64,000 nt of DNA from Streptomyces deccanensis (GCF_022385335.1 NZ_CP092431.1:3224001-3288000); one strand, 5' to 3'. Positions 17,347 to 25,834 are shown, numbered from the stretch's first letter. The notes: generated by a model not told the origin, from the sequence alone. Numbers and translations: made by a program.

Positions 17347-18432
17347 ATGGAGATGCTGACGATCGGGGCCTTCGCCAAGGCGTGCCGGCTGTCACCGAAG
17401 GCACTGCGGCTCTACGACGAGCTGGAGCTGCTGCGGCCCGCCCGGGTCGACCCCGACACCGGCTACCGCTACTACGCCGCCGGGCAGTTGGAGCAGGCCC
17501 GGCTGGTGGCCTGGCTCCGCCGGCTCGGAATGCCGCTGGCCCGTATCCGTACGGTGTGCGCGCTGGAGCCGGGCGCCGCGGCCCGGGAGATCCGGGCGTA
17601 CTGGGCCGGTGTCGAGGCCGAGACGGCGACCCGACGCGACCTGGCGGCCTTCCTCGTGGACCACCTCACCCACCCGTCCGAGGAGGACACCGCGATGCTC
17701 GAACTCCGTTACGCCGCCCTCTCCGACACCGGCCTCGTCCGGCCCGCCAACCAGGACACCGCCTACGCAGGCTCCCGCGTCCTCGCCGTCGCCGACGGCT
17801 TCGGCCCCGCCGGGGCCCCCGCGAGCACGGCGGCCGTGGAGGCGCTGAAGACCCTGGACCGCAGCACCCTCCCGGCGGGCAGTGTGCTGAACCTGCTGGA
17901 GGACGCGGTCCGGGGCGCGACCGACGCCGTACGCGGCGTCGCGGGGACCGGGGAGGACGGTACGACCCTGACGGCGATGCTCTGGACCGGCTCGCAGCTC
18001 GCCCTCGTGCACATCGGCGACTCCCGCGCGTATCTGCTGCGCGGCGGCGAGCTGTTCCGTATCACCCATGACCACACCGTCGTCCAGTCGATGATCGACG
18101 AGGGCCGTCTCACGCCGGAGGAAGCCACCACGCACCCCCAACCCGCCCTGCTTCTCAAGGCGTTGACCAACAGCGGGACCACCGCCACCCCCGACCTGCG
18201 CCTCCACGACGCCCACCCCGGCGACCGCTACCTCCTGTGCTCCGACGGCCTCTCCTCGGTCGTCCCCGACCCGGCCCTCCGGCGCACCCTGTCCTCGGCC
18301 CCCGACCCCGAGACCGCCGTACGCGCCCTCGTCACCCAGGCGAACGAGGCGGGCGGCCCGGACAACGTGAGCTGTGTGGTGGCGGACGTGGTGACGGACG
18401 TGGTGACGGACGCGGTGGCCGGGGAGCGCTAG
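17347..18432 (+). CDS. MerR-type DNA-binding domain fused to PP2C-type phosphatase
   Basis: 361 residues. Residues 1-70 are a MerR winged HTH (MLTIGAFAKACRLSPKALRLYDELELL, then DTGYRYY), followed by a helical segment to about residue 115. Residues about 118-355 are a PP2C domain with metal-binding and core motifs: RPANQDTAY, VLAVADGFG, LVHIGDSRAYLLR, YLLCSDGLS and GGPDNVSCVV. The phosphatase thus sits where MerR proteins carry their effector domain, suggesting that a Ser/Thr dephosphorylation signal and transcription are linked in one protein. ATG 17347 follows GGGGGAG. The leader contains near-repeats of GAGAGCCA. The 3' end overlaps the convergent AbiEii-like gene by 4 bp. Confidence 0.88.
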   Translation: MEMLTIGAFAKACRLSPKALRLYDELELLRPARVDPDTGYRYYAAGQLEQARLVAWLRRLGMPLARIRTVCALEPGAAAREIRAYWAGVEAETATRRDLAAFLVDHLTHPSEEDTAMLELRYAALSDTGLVRPANQDTAYAGSRVLAVADGFGPAGAPASTAAVEALKTLDRSTLPAGSVLNLLEDAVRGATDAVRGVAGTGEDGTTLTAMLWTGSQLALVHIGDSRAYLLRGGELFRITHDHTVVQSMIDEGRLTPEEATTHPQPALLLKALTNSGTTATPDLRLHDAHPGDRYLLCSDGLSSVVPDPALRRTLSSAPDPETAVRALVTQANEAGGPDNVSCVVADVVTDVVTDAVAGER

Positions 18433-19508
18433 GAGGCGCCGCCCACACGTCCTCCGCCGTTCCGCCGCGCCGCAGACGGCCCCGCCACCCGTTCCAGCGC
18501 TCGGCCCAGGCGGTTCACCCACTCCTCGGCCGTGCCCCGCACCCGGGGGTGCGCGGTGCGGAAGTCCGCCCAGTCCGCGGCGTCCAGGACGAGCGTGTCC
18601 ACGCGCAGGGGGTCGGCGGGGGCGGGGGCGCCGGTGCCGGGCTCACGGCGGAAGACCCTGTGGAGCAGCCGCGCGGAGAGCCGGGTGACCTCGGCCTCGG
18701 CGAGGAGGACGGCGTCGTAGAGGTCCTTGGCCTGCGCGCGGCCCTCGGAGGCGCAGTCGGTGTGCAGCCACAGGAGCTTCCAGGCGAGGGACAGGGCGGG
18801 GCCGGGGGTGCGGACGACGGTCCGGCCGGAGCCGTCGGCGCGGGGTATCGCCGTCCACACGGGGAGCTCCGGGAGCCGCTCGTCGCGGGCGAAGTCCAGC
18901 CGCGCCTCGCCGGGCGGCAGGCCTTCCGCCGTCCAGGGGATGATCAGACGGGTGCCGGGGGTCTCGTACTCGGTGTAGGTCCAGAGGCCGTCGGGCCGGG
19001 CGCCGTCCACGTCGAGCACCACACCCGGCGCGGCCACCGGCCGTTCCCGGACGAGGTCGAGCAGCGCCAGATGCGGCGGCCGTTCCTCCGGCTCCACCTC
19101 GAAGACCCAGTGCAGCCCCTCGGGCGGAACCGCCGGCCGCAGGCCCCCGGTGTCGAACTCCTCGAACTTCCAGATCTCGTACCGCCCGGCGCCGGCGGCC
19201 GCCTCCGGCCACTGCTGCACGGCCTCCAACCCGTCCACGTACGGATAGGGATGGCCGGGGTCCACCGGGATCAGCAGGGGCTGGGGAACGATCCAGTCGA
19301 GGTCGGCGGGCTCACGCGCCTCGGCCCCCACCCACGCCGGCATGACCATGCTCCCGCGCAGCACCAGGTCCTCCCCCAAGGGGGAGTGATCGGCGACCAG
19401 ATGGAGCAGATGGTCGAGCACGGCCCGGTGCGCGGCCCTGTGCTCGGACCGGCGTGCGGCCTGGTGCGCGGCCCGCCGCCGCTCGTCGTCCTCCGGCGAC
19501 CCGTTCAC
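18429..19508 (-). CDS. AbiEii/AbiGii-like nucleotidyltransferase
   Basis: 359 residues. The DUF1814-type start is visible: DLVLRGSMVMPAWV, then EPADLDWIV, i.e. the Gly-Ser and Asp-x-Asp of the nucleotidyltransferase fold, followed by the long C-terminal region with KLLWLHTD and GRAQAKDLYDAVLLAE (the conserved Lys-Asp-Leu-Asp-like block). AbiEii proteins are toxins of abortive-infection toxin-antitoxin systems; in this branch the role is unproven. GTG 19508 overlaps the stop of the upstream partner gene (GTGA), so the two form an operon. The partner is not a recognisable AbiEi antitoxin. Confidence 0.75.
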   Translation of the reverse strand: MNGSPEDDERRRAAHQAARRSEHRAAHRAVLDHLLHLVADHSPLGEDLVLRGSMVMPAWVGAEAREPADLDWIVPQPLLIPVDPGHPYPYVDGLEAVQQWPEAAAGAGRYEIWKFEEFDTGGLRPAVPPEGLHWVFEVEPEERPPHLALLDLVRERPVAAPGVVLDVDGARPDGLWTYTEYETPGTRLIIPWTAEGLPPGEARLDFARDERLPELPVWTAIPRADGSGRTVVRTPGPALSLAWKLLWLHTDCASEGRAQAKDLYDAVLLAEAEVTRLSARLLHRVFRREPGTGAPAPADPLRVDTLVLDAADWADFRTAHPRVRGTAEEWVNRLGRALERVAGPSAARRNGGGRVGGAS

Positions 19509-20233
19509 CGGACCTCCGCCGGCTCTTCGGCACGCACGTCCGTCCGCTCGTCGATCCATCCGGCGTCCAGACCCGGGCGGTCGTCGTGGACGACGAACTC
19601 CTCCTCCACCTCCACGGCCTTGAACCCCGCCGTGGCGAGCGCGTCGAGGAGGGCGTCGAGACGGCGACGGGCCTCGGGGCGGCCGACATCGCGGCAGCGC
19701 TGGGTGACGAACCGCTCGTGCCGGCGTCCGGACCGCCCTCCCTGTCGGCCCTCGGCCTCGCCCAGTTCGCGTCGGGCGTTGCGTGACACATGGGCCGAGT
19801 GGCGCTCGGCGAGGGCGCGGACCGTCGCCACCTCGGTGTCGTCGGCGAGGGCGAGCTTGACGTGATGCTCGAAGTGGCAGCCGGGCGGGAGGGCGCGTGC
19901 CTCGGCGGCCGTCCGGGGCACGTCCTCGTTCCAGGGCGTGGCCTCGATCTTCACCCGGCTGACGCCGAAGCCCTCGGCGCCCAGCCGTCCGACCCACGCC
20001 GACGCGGCCGCCCGCTGCGCCGACAGCGACCCCTGGCCACGGACGGTCAGCATCGGCTGGTCGGGCGTCGCTCCCCGGTCGAGCACGATCCGCGTGTACT
20101 TGACCCGGTGCCGCTCCGCCCAGCGACGTATCCGGTCCTCACCGTCGGCCCCGGACGGTGCCACCACCGTCAGATGGGTCTCGAACTCCCCCGTGAACTC
20201 CCGCACCGCCGCCCCGCATTCCCCCGTGCTCAC
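19505..20233 (-). CDS. Hypothetical protein with two tandem homologous domains, partner of the AbiEii-like gene
   Basis: 242 residues, soluble. Two halves align by eye: FETHLTVV...RRWAERHRVKYTRIV...AAASAWVGRLGAEGFGVSRVKIEA and FEHHVKLALADD...RALAERHSAHVSRNA...RRLDALLDALATAGFKAVEVEEEF, so it arose by internal duplication. I do not recognise the domain. GTG 20233 is the probable start. Translationally coupled to the nucleotidyltransferase, so it may be its specificity factor, chaperone or antitoxin, but no HTH is visible. Confidence 0.72.
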   Translation of the reverse strand: MSTGECGAAVREFTGEFETHLTVVAPSGADGEDRIRRWAERHRVKYTRIVLDRGATPDQPMLTVRGQGSLSAQRAAASAWVGRLGAEGFGVSRVKIEATPWNEDVPRTAAEARALPPGCHFEHHVKLALADDTEVATVRALAERHSAHVSRNARRELGEAEGRQGGRSGRRHERFVTQRCRDVGRPEARRRLDALLDALATAGFKAVEVEEEFVVHDDRPGLDAGWIDERTDVRAEEPAEVR

Positions 20234-20358
20234 CCGTCGGCGTCCGCCGACCTGCCGGCACCAGCCGACTCACCGGTGGCCGACTGTACTGACCGCCACT
20301 GACAACGGCGGCACGGCGACCGGTGCCGGAGCCGGGGCCGCCGACTGGAGGGCCGCGC

Positions 20359-21069
20359 TCAGGAGGGTGAGTCGCCCGGGTCCCAGTCCAGCAGGCGGAC
20401 CTTCGCGACCGTGCGGACATGGCGGCGCATCGCGGCGGCCGCCTGCTGGGGCTGTCGGGCGGCGATGGCGTCGAGGATCGCCTGGTGCTGGGCGAGGGAA
20501 CGGTCGGGCCGGCCGGGTTGACGCAGCGACTCGGTGCGGCTCTCGGCGATCTGGTCGGCGATGGAGCGCATGAACTCGGCGAGCAGACTGCTGTGCGCGG
20601 CCGCCGTGACCGCCGCGTGGAACAGCCGGTCGCCCTCGACGCCGTGCCCGTCCCGCTCGATCTCCCCGGCCATGTGCGTGAGCGCGTCCCGCATCGCGGT
20701 CAGGTCGTCCTCCGTACGGCGCTCGGCGGCCAGTTCGGCGAGCTTCGTCTCCAACGCCTCGCGGGCCTCCAGCACATCGGGCAGCCGACGACGCCGTTCG
20801 ACCATCCGCTCGACCGGCTCGACGTCCAGGCTGTCCCGGACGAGATACGTGCCGCCGCCGTGCCTGGCCTCCACCAGGCCCTGGACCTCCAGCACCACGA
20901 TGGCCTGCTTGACCGAGGCCCGGCTCACGCCCAGCCGCTGGGCCAGGTCCCGCTCGGGCGGCAGCCGGTCGCCGGCCTTCAGACCGCCCTCGGCGACGTA
21001 CTGCCGCAGCCGGTCGAGGACCTGCTCGTAGAGCCGCTGCTTGGCCATGGGGCGCAGGGCGTCGCTCAC
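20359..21069 (-). CDS. FadR/GntR-family transcriptional regulator
   Basis: 236 residues. N-terminal winged HTH: KQRLYEQVLDRLRQYVAEGG, then LPPERDLAQRLGVSRASVKQAI and VEARHGGGTYLV. The C-terminal all-helical FCD domain includes the metal-ligand-like positions around LFHAAVTAAAHS. GTG 21069 is preceded by AGGGGGA. It is divergent from the matC-like transporter and matB genes, and palindromes lie in the shared 237-bp spacer, so it probably represses malonate use and responds to malonate or an acyl-CoA (inference). Confidence 0.87.
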   Translation of the reverse strand: MSDALRPMAKQRLYEQVLDRLRQYVAEGGLKAGDRLPPERDLAQRLGVSRASVKQAIVVLEVQGLVEARHGGGTYLVRDSLDVEPVERMVERRRRLPDVLEAREALETKLAELAAERRTEDDLTAMRDALTHMAGEIERDGHGVEGDRLFHAAVTAAAHSSLLAEFMRSIADQIAESRTESLRQPGRPDRSLAQHQAILDAIAARQPQQAAAAMRRHVRTVAKVRLLDWDPGDSPS

Positions 21070-21164
21070 GATTCCCCCTCTGTACGGCTCGTACGGCTCG
21101 TGTCACTGGTCCGGCGTCGCTCGTCGGGAGCGTAACACCGGGGGTGGTCAGTGGATCGATGGCC

Positions 21165-21251
21165 GAGTGGCTGAACCAATTTTCGCTCACCCTCTTGACG
21201 CCCACCGCCGCACGCCCCCACGCTGGCCACCCATAAGTGGCTCAGCCACTT
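21165..21251. promoter_or_regulatory. FadR-type operators in the regulator/transporter spacer
   Basis: A perfect 17-bp palindrome AAGTGGCTCAGCCACTT lies at 21235-21251. A degraded copy GAGTGGCTGAACC is at 21165-21177. A possible rightward promoter is TTGACG (21195-21200), 18 bp, CACGCT (21219-21224); the perfect site would then sit just downstream of the transcription start and could block elongation. The GTGG/CCAC half-sites fit the usual FadR-type TGGTN/NACCA style only loosely. Confidence 0.6.
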
Positions 21252-21306
21252 GACCACTTACGGCACTCCCCCTCCGCCGTTCCGGGACCCAACGACGGGA
21301 GCCCGT

Positions 21307-22572
21307 ATGTCCCCCGAACTGATCTCGATCCTCGTCCTCGCCGTGGTGTTCGTCATCGCCACGACCCGTTCCGTGAACATGGGCGCGCTCGCGTTCGCCG
21401 CCGCCTTCGGAGTGGGCGAACTCGTCGCCGACCTCGACGCGGACGGCATCTTCGCCGGCTTCCCCGGTGACCTGTTCGTCGTCCTCGTCGGCGTCACCTA
21501 CCTCTTCGCGATCGCCCGCGCCAACGGCACGACCGACTGGCTGGTCCATGCCTCGATCCGGCTCGTACGGGGGCGGGTGGCGCTGATCCCCTGGGTGATG
21601 TTCTTCCTCACCGGCGCGCTCACGGCGATCGGCGCGGTCAGTCCGGCGGCCGTCGCGATCGTCGCCCCCATCGCCCTCAGCTTCGCCTCGCGCTACGGCA
21701 TCAGCCCTCTGCTGATGGGCGCGATGGTCGTCCACGGCGCGCAGGGCGGCGGCTTCTCCCCGATCAGCATCTACGGCACGATCGTCAACGGCATCGTCGA
21801 ACGCGAGGACCTCCCCGGCAACGAACTGTTCCTCTTCCTGACGTCCCTGATCGCCAACCTGGTGATAGCGGGAGTGGTGTTCGTCCTGTTCGGCGGCCTG
21901 AAACTGACCTCGTCCCCCGCGTCCCCGGCCGCCTCCACCACCGGGCCGGACCCGGACCCCGAGCCCGACACGCCGCTCACCCCCGCCGTCGCGGCCACCC
22001 TCACCTCCCTCGCCGCCCTGGTCGTCGCGGTCCTCGCCTTCGACCTGGACGCGGGCCTCACCGCCGTCACCCTCGCCGCCCTCCTCAGCGCCCTGTGGCC
22101 CGACGACAGCCGCAAGGCCGTGAGCCAGATCGCCTGGTCCACGGTCCTCCTCATCTGCGGTGTCCTCACCTACGTGGGCGTGCTCGACGAGATGGGCACC
22201 ATCACCTGGGCCGGCGAGGGCGTCAGCGACATCGGCGTCCCCCTCCTCGCCGCCGTACTCCTCTGCTACATCGGTGCGATCGTCTCCGCCTTCGCCTCCT
22301 CCGTCGGCATCATGGGCGCGCTGATCCCCCTGGCCGTGCCGTTCCTGGCCCAGGGCGAGATCGGCGCGGTCGGCATGATCGCCGCACTCGCCGTCTCCGC
22401 GACGGTCGTGGACGTGAGCCCCTTCTCCACGAACGGCGCGCTGGTCCTGGCCGCCGCACCGGACGTCGACCGCGAGCGTTTCTTCCGCCAGCTGATGATC
22501 TACGGAGCCGTCGTCGTGGCGGTGGTCCCCGCGGTGGTATGGCTGGTGCTGGTGGTCCCGGGGTTCGGGTAG
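21307..22572 (+). CDS. matC: MatC-like dicarboxylate (malonate) transporter
   Basis: 421 residues, about eleven hydrophobic segments. The N-terminal part (ISILVLAVVFVIATTRSVNMG, then DLFVVLVGVTYLF) matches the MatC_N type dicarboxylate carrier; the rest belongs to the ion transporter superfamily with paired reentrant motifs (GAVSPAAVAIVAP and ATVVDVSPFSTNGAL). Expected role: uptake of malonate or a related dicarboxylate, feeding the malonyl-CoA synthetase downstream. ATG 21307 is chosen over upstream in-frame starts because GGGAG precedes it at normal spacing and the upstream codons overlap the operator. Confidence 0.82.
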   Translation: MSPELISILVLAVVFVIATTRSVNMGALAFAAAFGVGELVADLDADGIFAGFPGDLFVVLVGVTYLFAIARANGTTDWLVHASIRLVRGRVALIPWVMFFLTGALTAIGAVSPAAVAIVAPIALSFASRYGISPLLMGAMVVHGAQGGGFSPISIYGTIVNGIVEREDLPGNELFLFLTSLIANLVIAGVVFVLFGGLKLTSSPASPAASTTGPDPDPEPDTPLTPAVAATLTSLAALVVAVLAFDLDAGLTAVTLAALLSALWPDDSRKAVSQIAWSTVLLICGVLTYVGVLDEMGTITWAGEGVSDIGVPLLAAVLLCYIGAIVSAFASSVGIMGALIPLAVPFLAQGEIGAVGMIAALAVSATVVDVSPFSTNGALVLAAAPDVDRERFFRQLMIYGAVVVAVVPAVVWLVLVVPGFG

Positions 22573-22648
22573 TCACCCGTACGGCAGCGGTACACCGGCA
22601 CACACCGGCAGCGGTATCTCGAACGACGACAACCAAGGAGTACGAGAC

Positions 22649-24163
22649 GTGTCCCCTCTCTTCCCGGCCCTCACCGGCGAAGCCCGCACCCCCGACCGGC
22701 CCGCCCTGCGCTTCGGCGAGCGTTCCCTGACGTACGGGGAGCTCGCGGCCGTCACCGACGCGCTGGCCGCCCGGATCCGGGACGCGGGCCGCGTGGCCGT
22801 CTGGGCGACACCCACGCTGGAGACGGCGGTGGCCGTCGTCGCCGCGCTCCTGGCCGGTGTCCCCGCCGTACCCCTCAACCCGAAGTCGGGCCAGAGCGAG
22901 CTGGGACACATCCTCAAGGACAGCGCCCCCGCACTGATCCTCACCGCCCCCGACGCCGAACTCCCCTCCGCCCTCGCCGAGTTGCGGCGCCTGGACATCG
23001 ACGTACGGCCCCCCTCGACACCCCACCCGGCGCAACCGACGGACGTACCGGCAAGCGAACCGACGAACGAACCGACGGGCGTACCGGCCGACGAGCCGAC
23101 TCCCGCGGCCCCCGCCCTCGTCGTCTACACCTCCGGGACCACCGGCCCGCCCAAGGGCGCCGTCATCCCCCGCCGCGCCGTCGCGACCACCCTGGACGCG
23201 CTGGCCGACGCCTGGCAGTGGACCGCGGACGACGTGCTGGTCCACGCCCTGCCCCTCTTCCACGTGCACGGCCTGATCCTGGGCATCCTGGGCCCGCTGC
23301 GGCGCGGCGGCGCGGTCCGCCACCTCGGCAGGTTCGACACGACCGCGGTGGCCCGGGAGCTGTCGGCGGGTGCCACGATGCTGTTCGGCGTGCCCACGAT
23401 GTACCACCGCATCGCCGAGACCCTGCCCACCGACCCGGACCTCGCGAAGGCACTCGGCCGCGCCCGCCTCCTCGTCTCCGGCTCCGCCGCGCTGCCGGTG
23501 CACGACCACGAGCGGATCGCGGCGGCGACGGGCCGCCGGGTGATCGAGCGGTACGGCATGACGGAGACGCTGATGAACACGAGCGTCCGCGCCGACGGCG
23601 AACCCCGCGCCGGCACGGTCGGAGTCCCCCTGCCCGGCGTGGAGTTGAGGCTGGTCGAGGACGACGGCACCCCCCTCACCGCCGACGACGGCGAGTCGGT
23701 CGGCGAGATCCAGGTGCGCGGCCCGAACCTCTTCACCGAGTACCTCAACCGCCCCGACGCCACCGCCGCCGCGTTCACCGCCGACGGCTGGTTCCGCACC
23801 GGCGACATGGCCGTCCGCGACCCCGACGGCTATGTACGCATCGTCGGCCGCAAGGCCACCGACCTCATCAAGAGCGGCGGGTACAAGATCGGCGCGGGCG
23901 AGATCGAGAACGCGCTCCTGGAGCACCCGGGAGTACGGGAGGCCGCCGTCACCGGCGCCCCCGACCCCGACCTGGGCGAACGCGTCGTCGCCTGGATCGT
24001 CCCGGCGGACCCCCAATCCCCGCCCCCGGCCGGCGAGTTGGCGGACCACGTCGCCGCCCTTCTCTCCCCCCACAAGCGCCCCCGCACCGTCCACCACCTG
24101 TCCGCCCTCCCCCGCAACGACATGGGAAAGATCATGAAGCGCGCGCTGAAGCCCGAGGCCTGA
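22649..24163 (+). CDS. matB: Malonyl-CoA synthetase (acyl-CoA synthetase)
   Basis: 504-residue ANL-superfamily ligase: malonate + ATP + CoA gives malonyl-CoA. P-loop VVYTSGTTGPPKGAVIPRRA, A5 YGMTETLMNTS, A7 GWFRTGDMAVRDPDGYVRIVGR, A8/A10 region IKSGGYKIGAGEIEN and the catalytic Lys in NDMGKIMKRAL. The sequence closely follows the Streptomyces MatB I remember (e.g. PLFHVHGLILGILGPLRRGG). Compared with that protein, an extra linker of about 25 residues rich in Pro/Thr/Asp lies just before the P-loop, encoded by short near-repeats. RBS AAGGAG before GTG 22649. Supplies malonyl-CoA for fatty acids and polyketides. Confidence 0.9.
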   Translation: MSPLFPALTGEARTPDRPALRFGERSLTYGELAAVTDALAARIRDAGRVAVWATPTLETAVAVVAALLAGVPAVPLNPKSGQSELGHILKDSAPALILTAPDAELPSALAELRRLDIDVRPPSTPHPAQPTDVPASEPTNEPTGVPADEPTPAAPALVVYTSGTTGPPKGAVIPRRAVATTLDALADAWQWTADDVLVHALPLFHVHGLILGILGPLRRGGAVRHLGRFDTTAVARELSAGATMLFGVPTMYHRIAETLPTDPDLAKALGRARLLVSGSAALPVHDHERIAAATGRRVIERYGMTETLMNTSVRADGEPRAGTVGVPLPGVELRLVEDDGTPLTADDGESVGEIQVRGPNLFTEYLNRPDATAAAFTADGWFRTGDMAVRDPDGYVRIVGRKATDLIKSGGYKIGAGEIENALLEHPGVREAAVTGAPDPDLGERVVAWIVPADPQSPPPAGELADHVAALLSPHKRPRTVHHLSALPRNDMGKIMKRALKPEA

Positions 24164-24176
24164 GGAGCGACGAGTG

Positions 24177-25697
24177 ATGAGTGACCGGCGCGGCTCGGCC
24201 CGCGAGGCCATCGCCTCCCTGACGGACGACTTCACCGAACTCCCCACCCCACGACGGGAGTACGCCCCCGACGGCCCCCTCGCCTGGCACGGCTACGACG
24301 CCGCGCGTGCCCGCGCCGCCGAGCGCACCGGGGAGGAGGAGTCGGTGGTGTGGGGCCGGGCGACGATCGGCGCCTCACCGGCCGGTCCGATCCGCGCCGT
24401 GCTGATCTCCTTCGAGTTCGGCTTCCTCGGCGGCTCGCTCGGCGAACGCACCGGCGACCGCCTGGAGGCGGCGCACGCCTACGCCCGCGCCCACCGGCTG
24501 CCGGTCGTCTCCCTGGTGGCCACGGGCGGCAGCCGTATGCAGGAAGGGATGCGCGCCCTCACCCAACTCCAGCGCGTGGCCCGCGAGTCGGCGCTGACGC
24601 GGGAGGCCGGGCTGCCCCAGATCGCGGTCCTCCGCGACCCGACGACCGGCGGCGGCTGGGCCACCCTCGGCGCCGGCGCGGACATCACCCTCGCCCTCCC
24701 CACCGCCCAGATCGGCTTCGCCGGCTCCCGCGTCCGCCCCCCGGACGCGGACCCGACGGCGTACACGGCGGAGTCCCAACTCGCGGCAGGCTCGATCGAC
24801 GCGGTGGTCCCCCCACCGTCCCTACGCACCACCCTGCTCCTCTACCTGACCCTCCTGACGACCCCCTCCACAACCCCGGCGCCCCCGCCCCACGCCCTCC
24901 CACCCCGCGTCCTTGAAAGGCCTCCGGCCTTTCGGGCCGAAAAAGCAGGGGGCGCAGCCCCTGCTTTTTCAGGGGCGCGGGGAACTGCGCGACCAGCCCC
25001 CACCGGACCCGCACCCGCCACACAACCGCCCCCCTCAGCCCAGAAGGCGCCCCTCCCCACCCATGGCTGGGAAGCCGTACAACGCGCCCGCTCCCCCCAC
25101 CGCCCCCGAGCCGAGGCCTATCTGGACGCCTACTTCACCCGCCGAGCCCCCCTGCAAGGGGACCGCTGCGGCGGCACCGACCCCGGCATGCTCTGCGGCT
25201 TCGGCGACCACGAGGGCCGGACCGTCGCCTACGCGGCCCAGTGCGGCACCCCGACCCGCCCGGCGGGCTACCGCACCGCCACCCGCCTCATCCACCTCGC
25301 CGACCGCCTCGGCATCCCGGTCCTGACCCTGATCGACACCCCCGGCGCCGCGAACGACGCCGAAGCAGAACGCCAGGGCGCGGGCCCTGCCATCGCCGCC
25401 CTCTTCACCGCCGTGGCCACCGCCCGCACCCCCGTCACCACCCTCCTCATCGGCGAGGGCGGCTCCGGCGGAGCCCTCGCCCTCGCCGCCCCCGACCACA
25501 CCTGGGCCACCCCCGACTCCTACTTCTCGGTGATCGCCCCGGAACTGGCGGCCGCCATCCTGAAGCGGCCGGAGAACGAGGTGCGGGCGACCGCGGACGA
25601 GCTGCGGGTCCGACCGCAGGACCTGGTGGAGCTGGGTGTCGTACGAGGCATCGTCGAACCCGCGGTGTCGCCCTCTTCCGCGTCCGACACGCGGTGA
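24177..25697 (+). CDS. Fused carboxyltransferase (AccD/AccA- or MdcD/MdcE-like) interrupted by a repeat
   Basis: 506 residues. The N-terminal half has beta-subunit features (VLISFEFGFLGGSLGER, ATGGSRMQEGM, VLRDPTTGGGWATLGAGADI, IGFAGSRV); the C-terminal half is alpha-like (DRLGIPVLTLIDTPGAA, GEGGSGGALALAAPDHTWATPDSYFSVIAPE). This arrangement occurs in acyl-CoA carboxyltransferases and in malonate decarboxylase beta/gamma subunits. Following matB directly, it probably acts on malonyl-CoA. The two halves are joined by about 60 residues of low-complexity sequence encoded by an interspersed repeat (24916-25023) including a terminator-like hairpin. GTG 24174 is an alternative start. Confidence 0.82.
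   Translation: MSDRRGSAREAIASLTDDFTELPTPRREYAPDGPLAWHGYDAARARAAERTGEEESVVWGRATIGASPAGPIRAVLISFEFGFLGGSLGERTGDRLEAAHAYARAHRLPVVSLVATGGSRMQEGMRALTQLQRVARESALTREAGLPQIAVLRDPTTGGGWATLGAGADITLALPTAQIGFAGSRVRPPDADPTAYTAESQLAAGSIDAVVPPPSLRTTLLLYLTLLTTPSTTPAPPPHALPPRVLERPPAFRAEKAGGAAPAFSGARGTARPAPTGPAPATQPPPSAQKAPLPTHGWEAVQRARSPHRPRAEAYLDAYFTRRAPLQGDRCGGTDPGMLCGFGDHEGRTVAYAAQCGTPTRPAGYRTATRLIHLADRLGIPVLTLIDTPGAANDAEAERQGAGPAIAALFTAVATARTPVTTLLIGEGGSGGALALAAPDHTWATPDSYFSVIAPELAAAILKRPENEVRATADELRVRPQDLVELGVVRGIVEPAVSPSSASDTR
24916..25023 (+). repeat. Interspersed palindromic repeat, family A, copy 2, with perfect hairpins, inside a coding region
   Basis: Hairpin 1: AAAGGCC-TCC-GGCCTTT (24916-24932). 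Hairpin 2: AAAAAGCAGGGG (24940-24951), loop GCGCAG, CCCCTGCTTTTT (24958-24969), a perfect 12-bp stem ending in a T run like an intrinsic terminator. Core AGGGGCGCGGGGAACTGCGC from 24971, shared with the inverted copy at 861-886. The unit is in frame in the carboxyltransferase gene. Confidence 0.8.
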
Positions 25698-25834
25698 ACC
25701 ACCCGTCCGGCCGCACCCCCACCCGGCCCACCCCGACAGGCACCCCGTCCCCGTCCCCCGCACGATGCAAAGGGAACCAAGGGGCCGCCGACCGGCGGCG
25801 GTCCGTACGGTCCGTGCTCTCGGGAGGATCCGCA

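Noticed and set aside
25698..25834. Possible riboswitch or promoter upstream of mbl
   Set aside because: Only GC-rich sequence with no conserved structure or convincing -10/-35.
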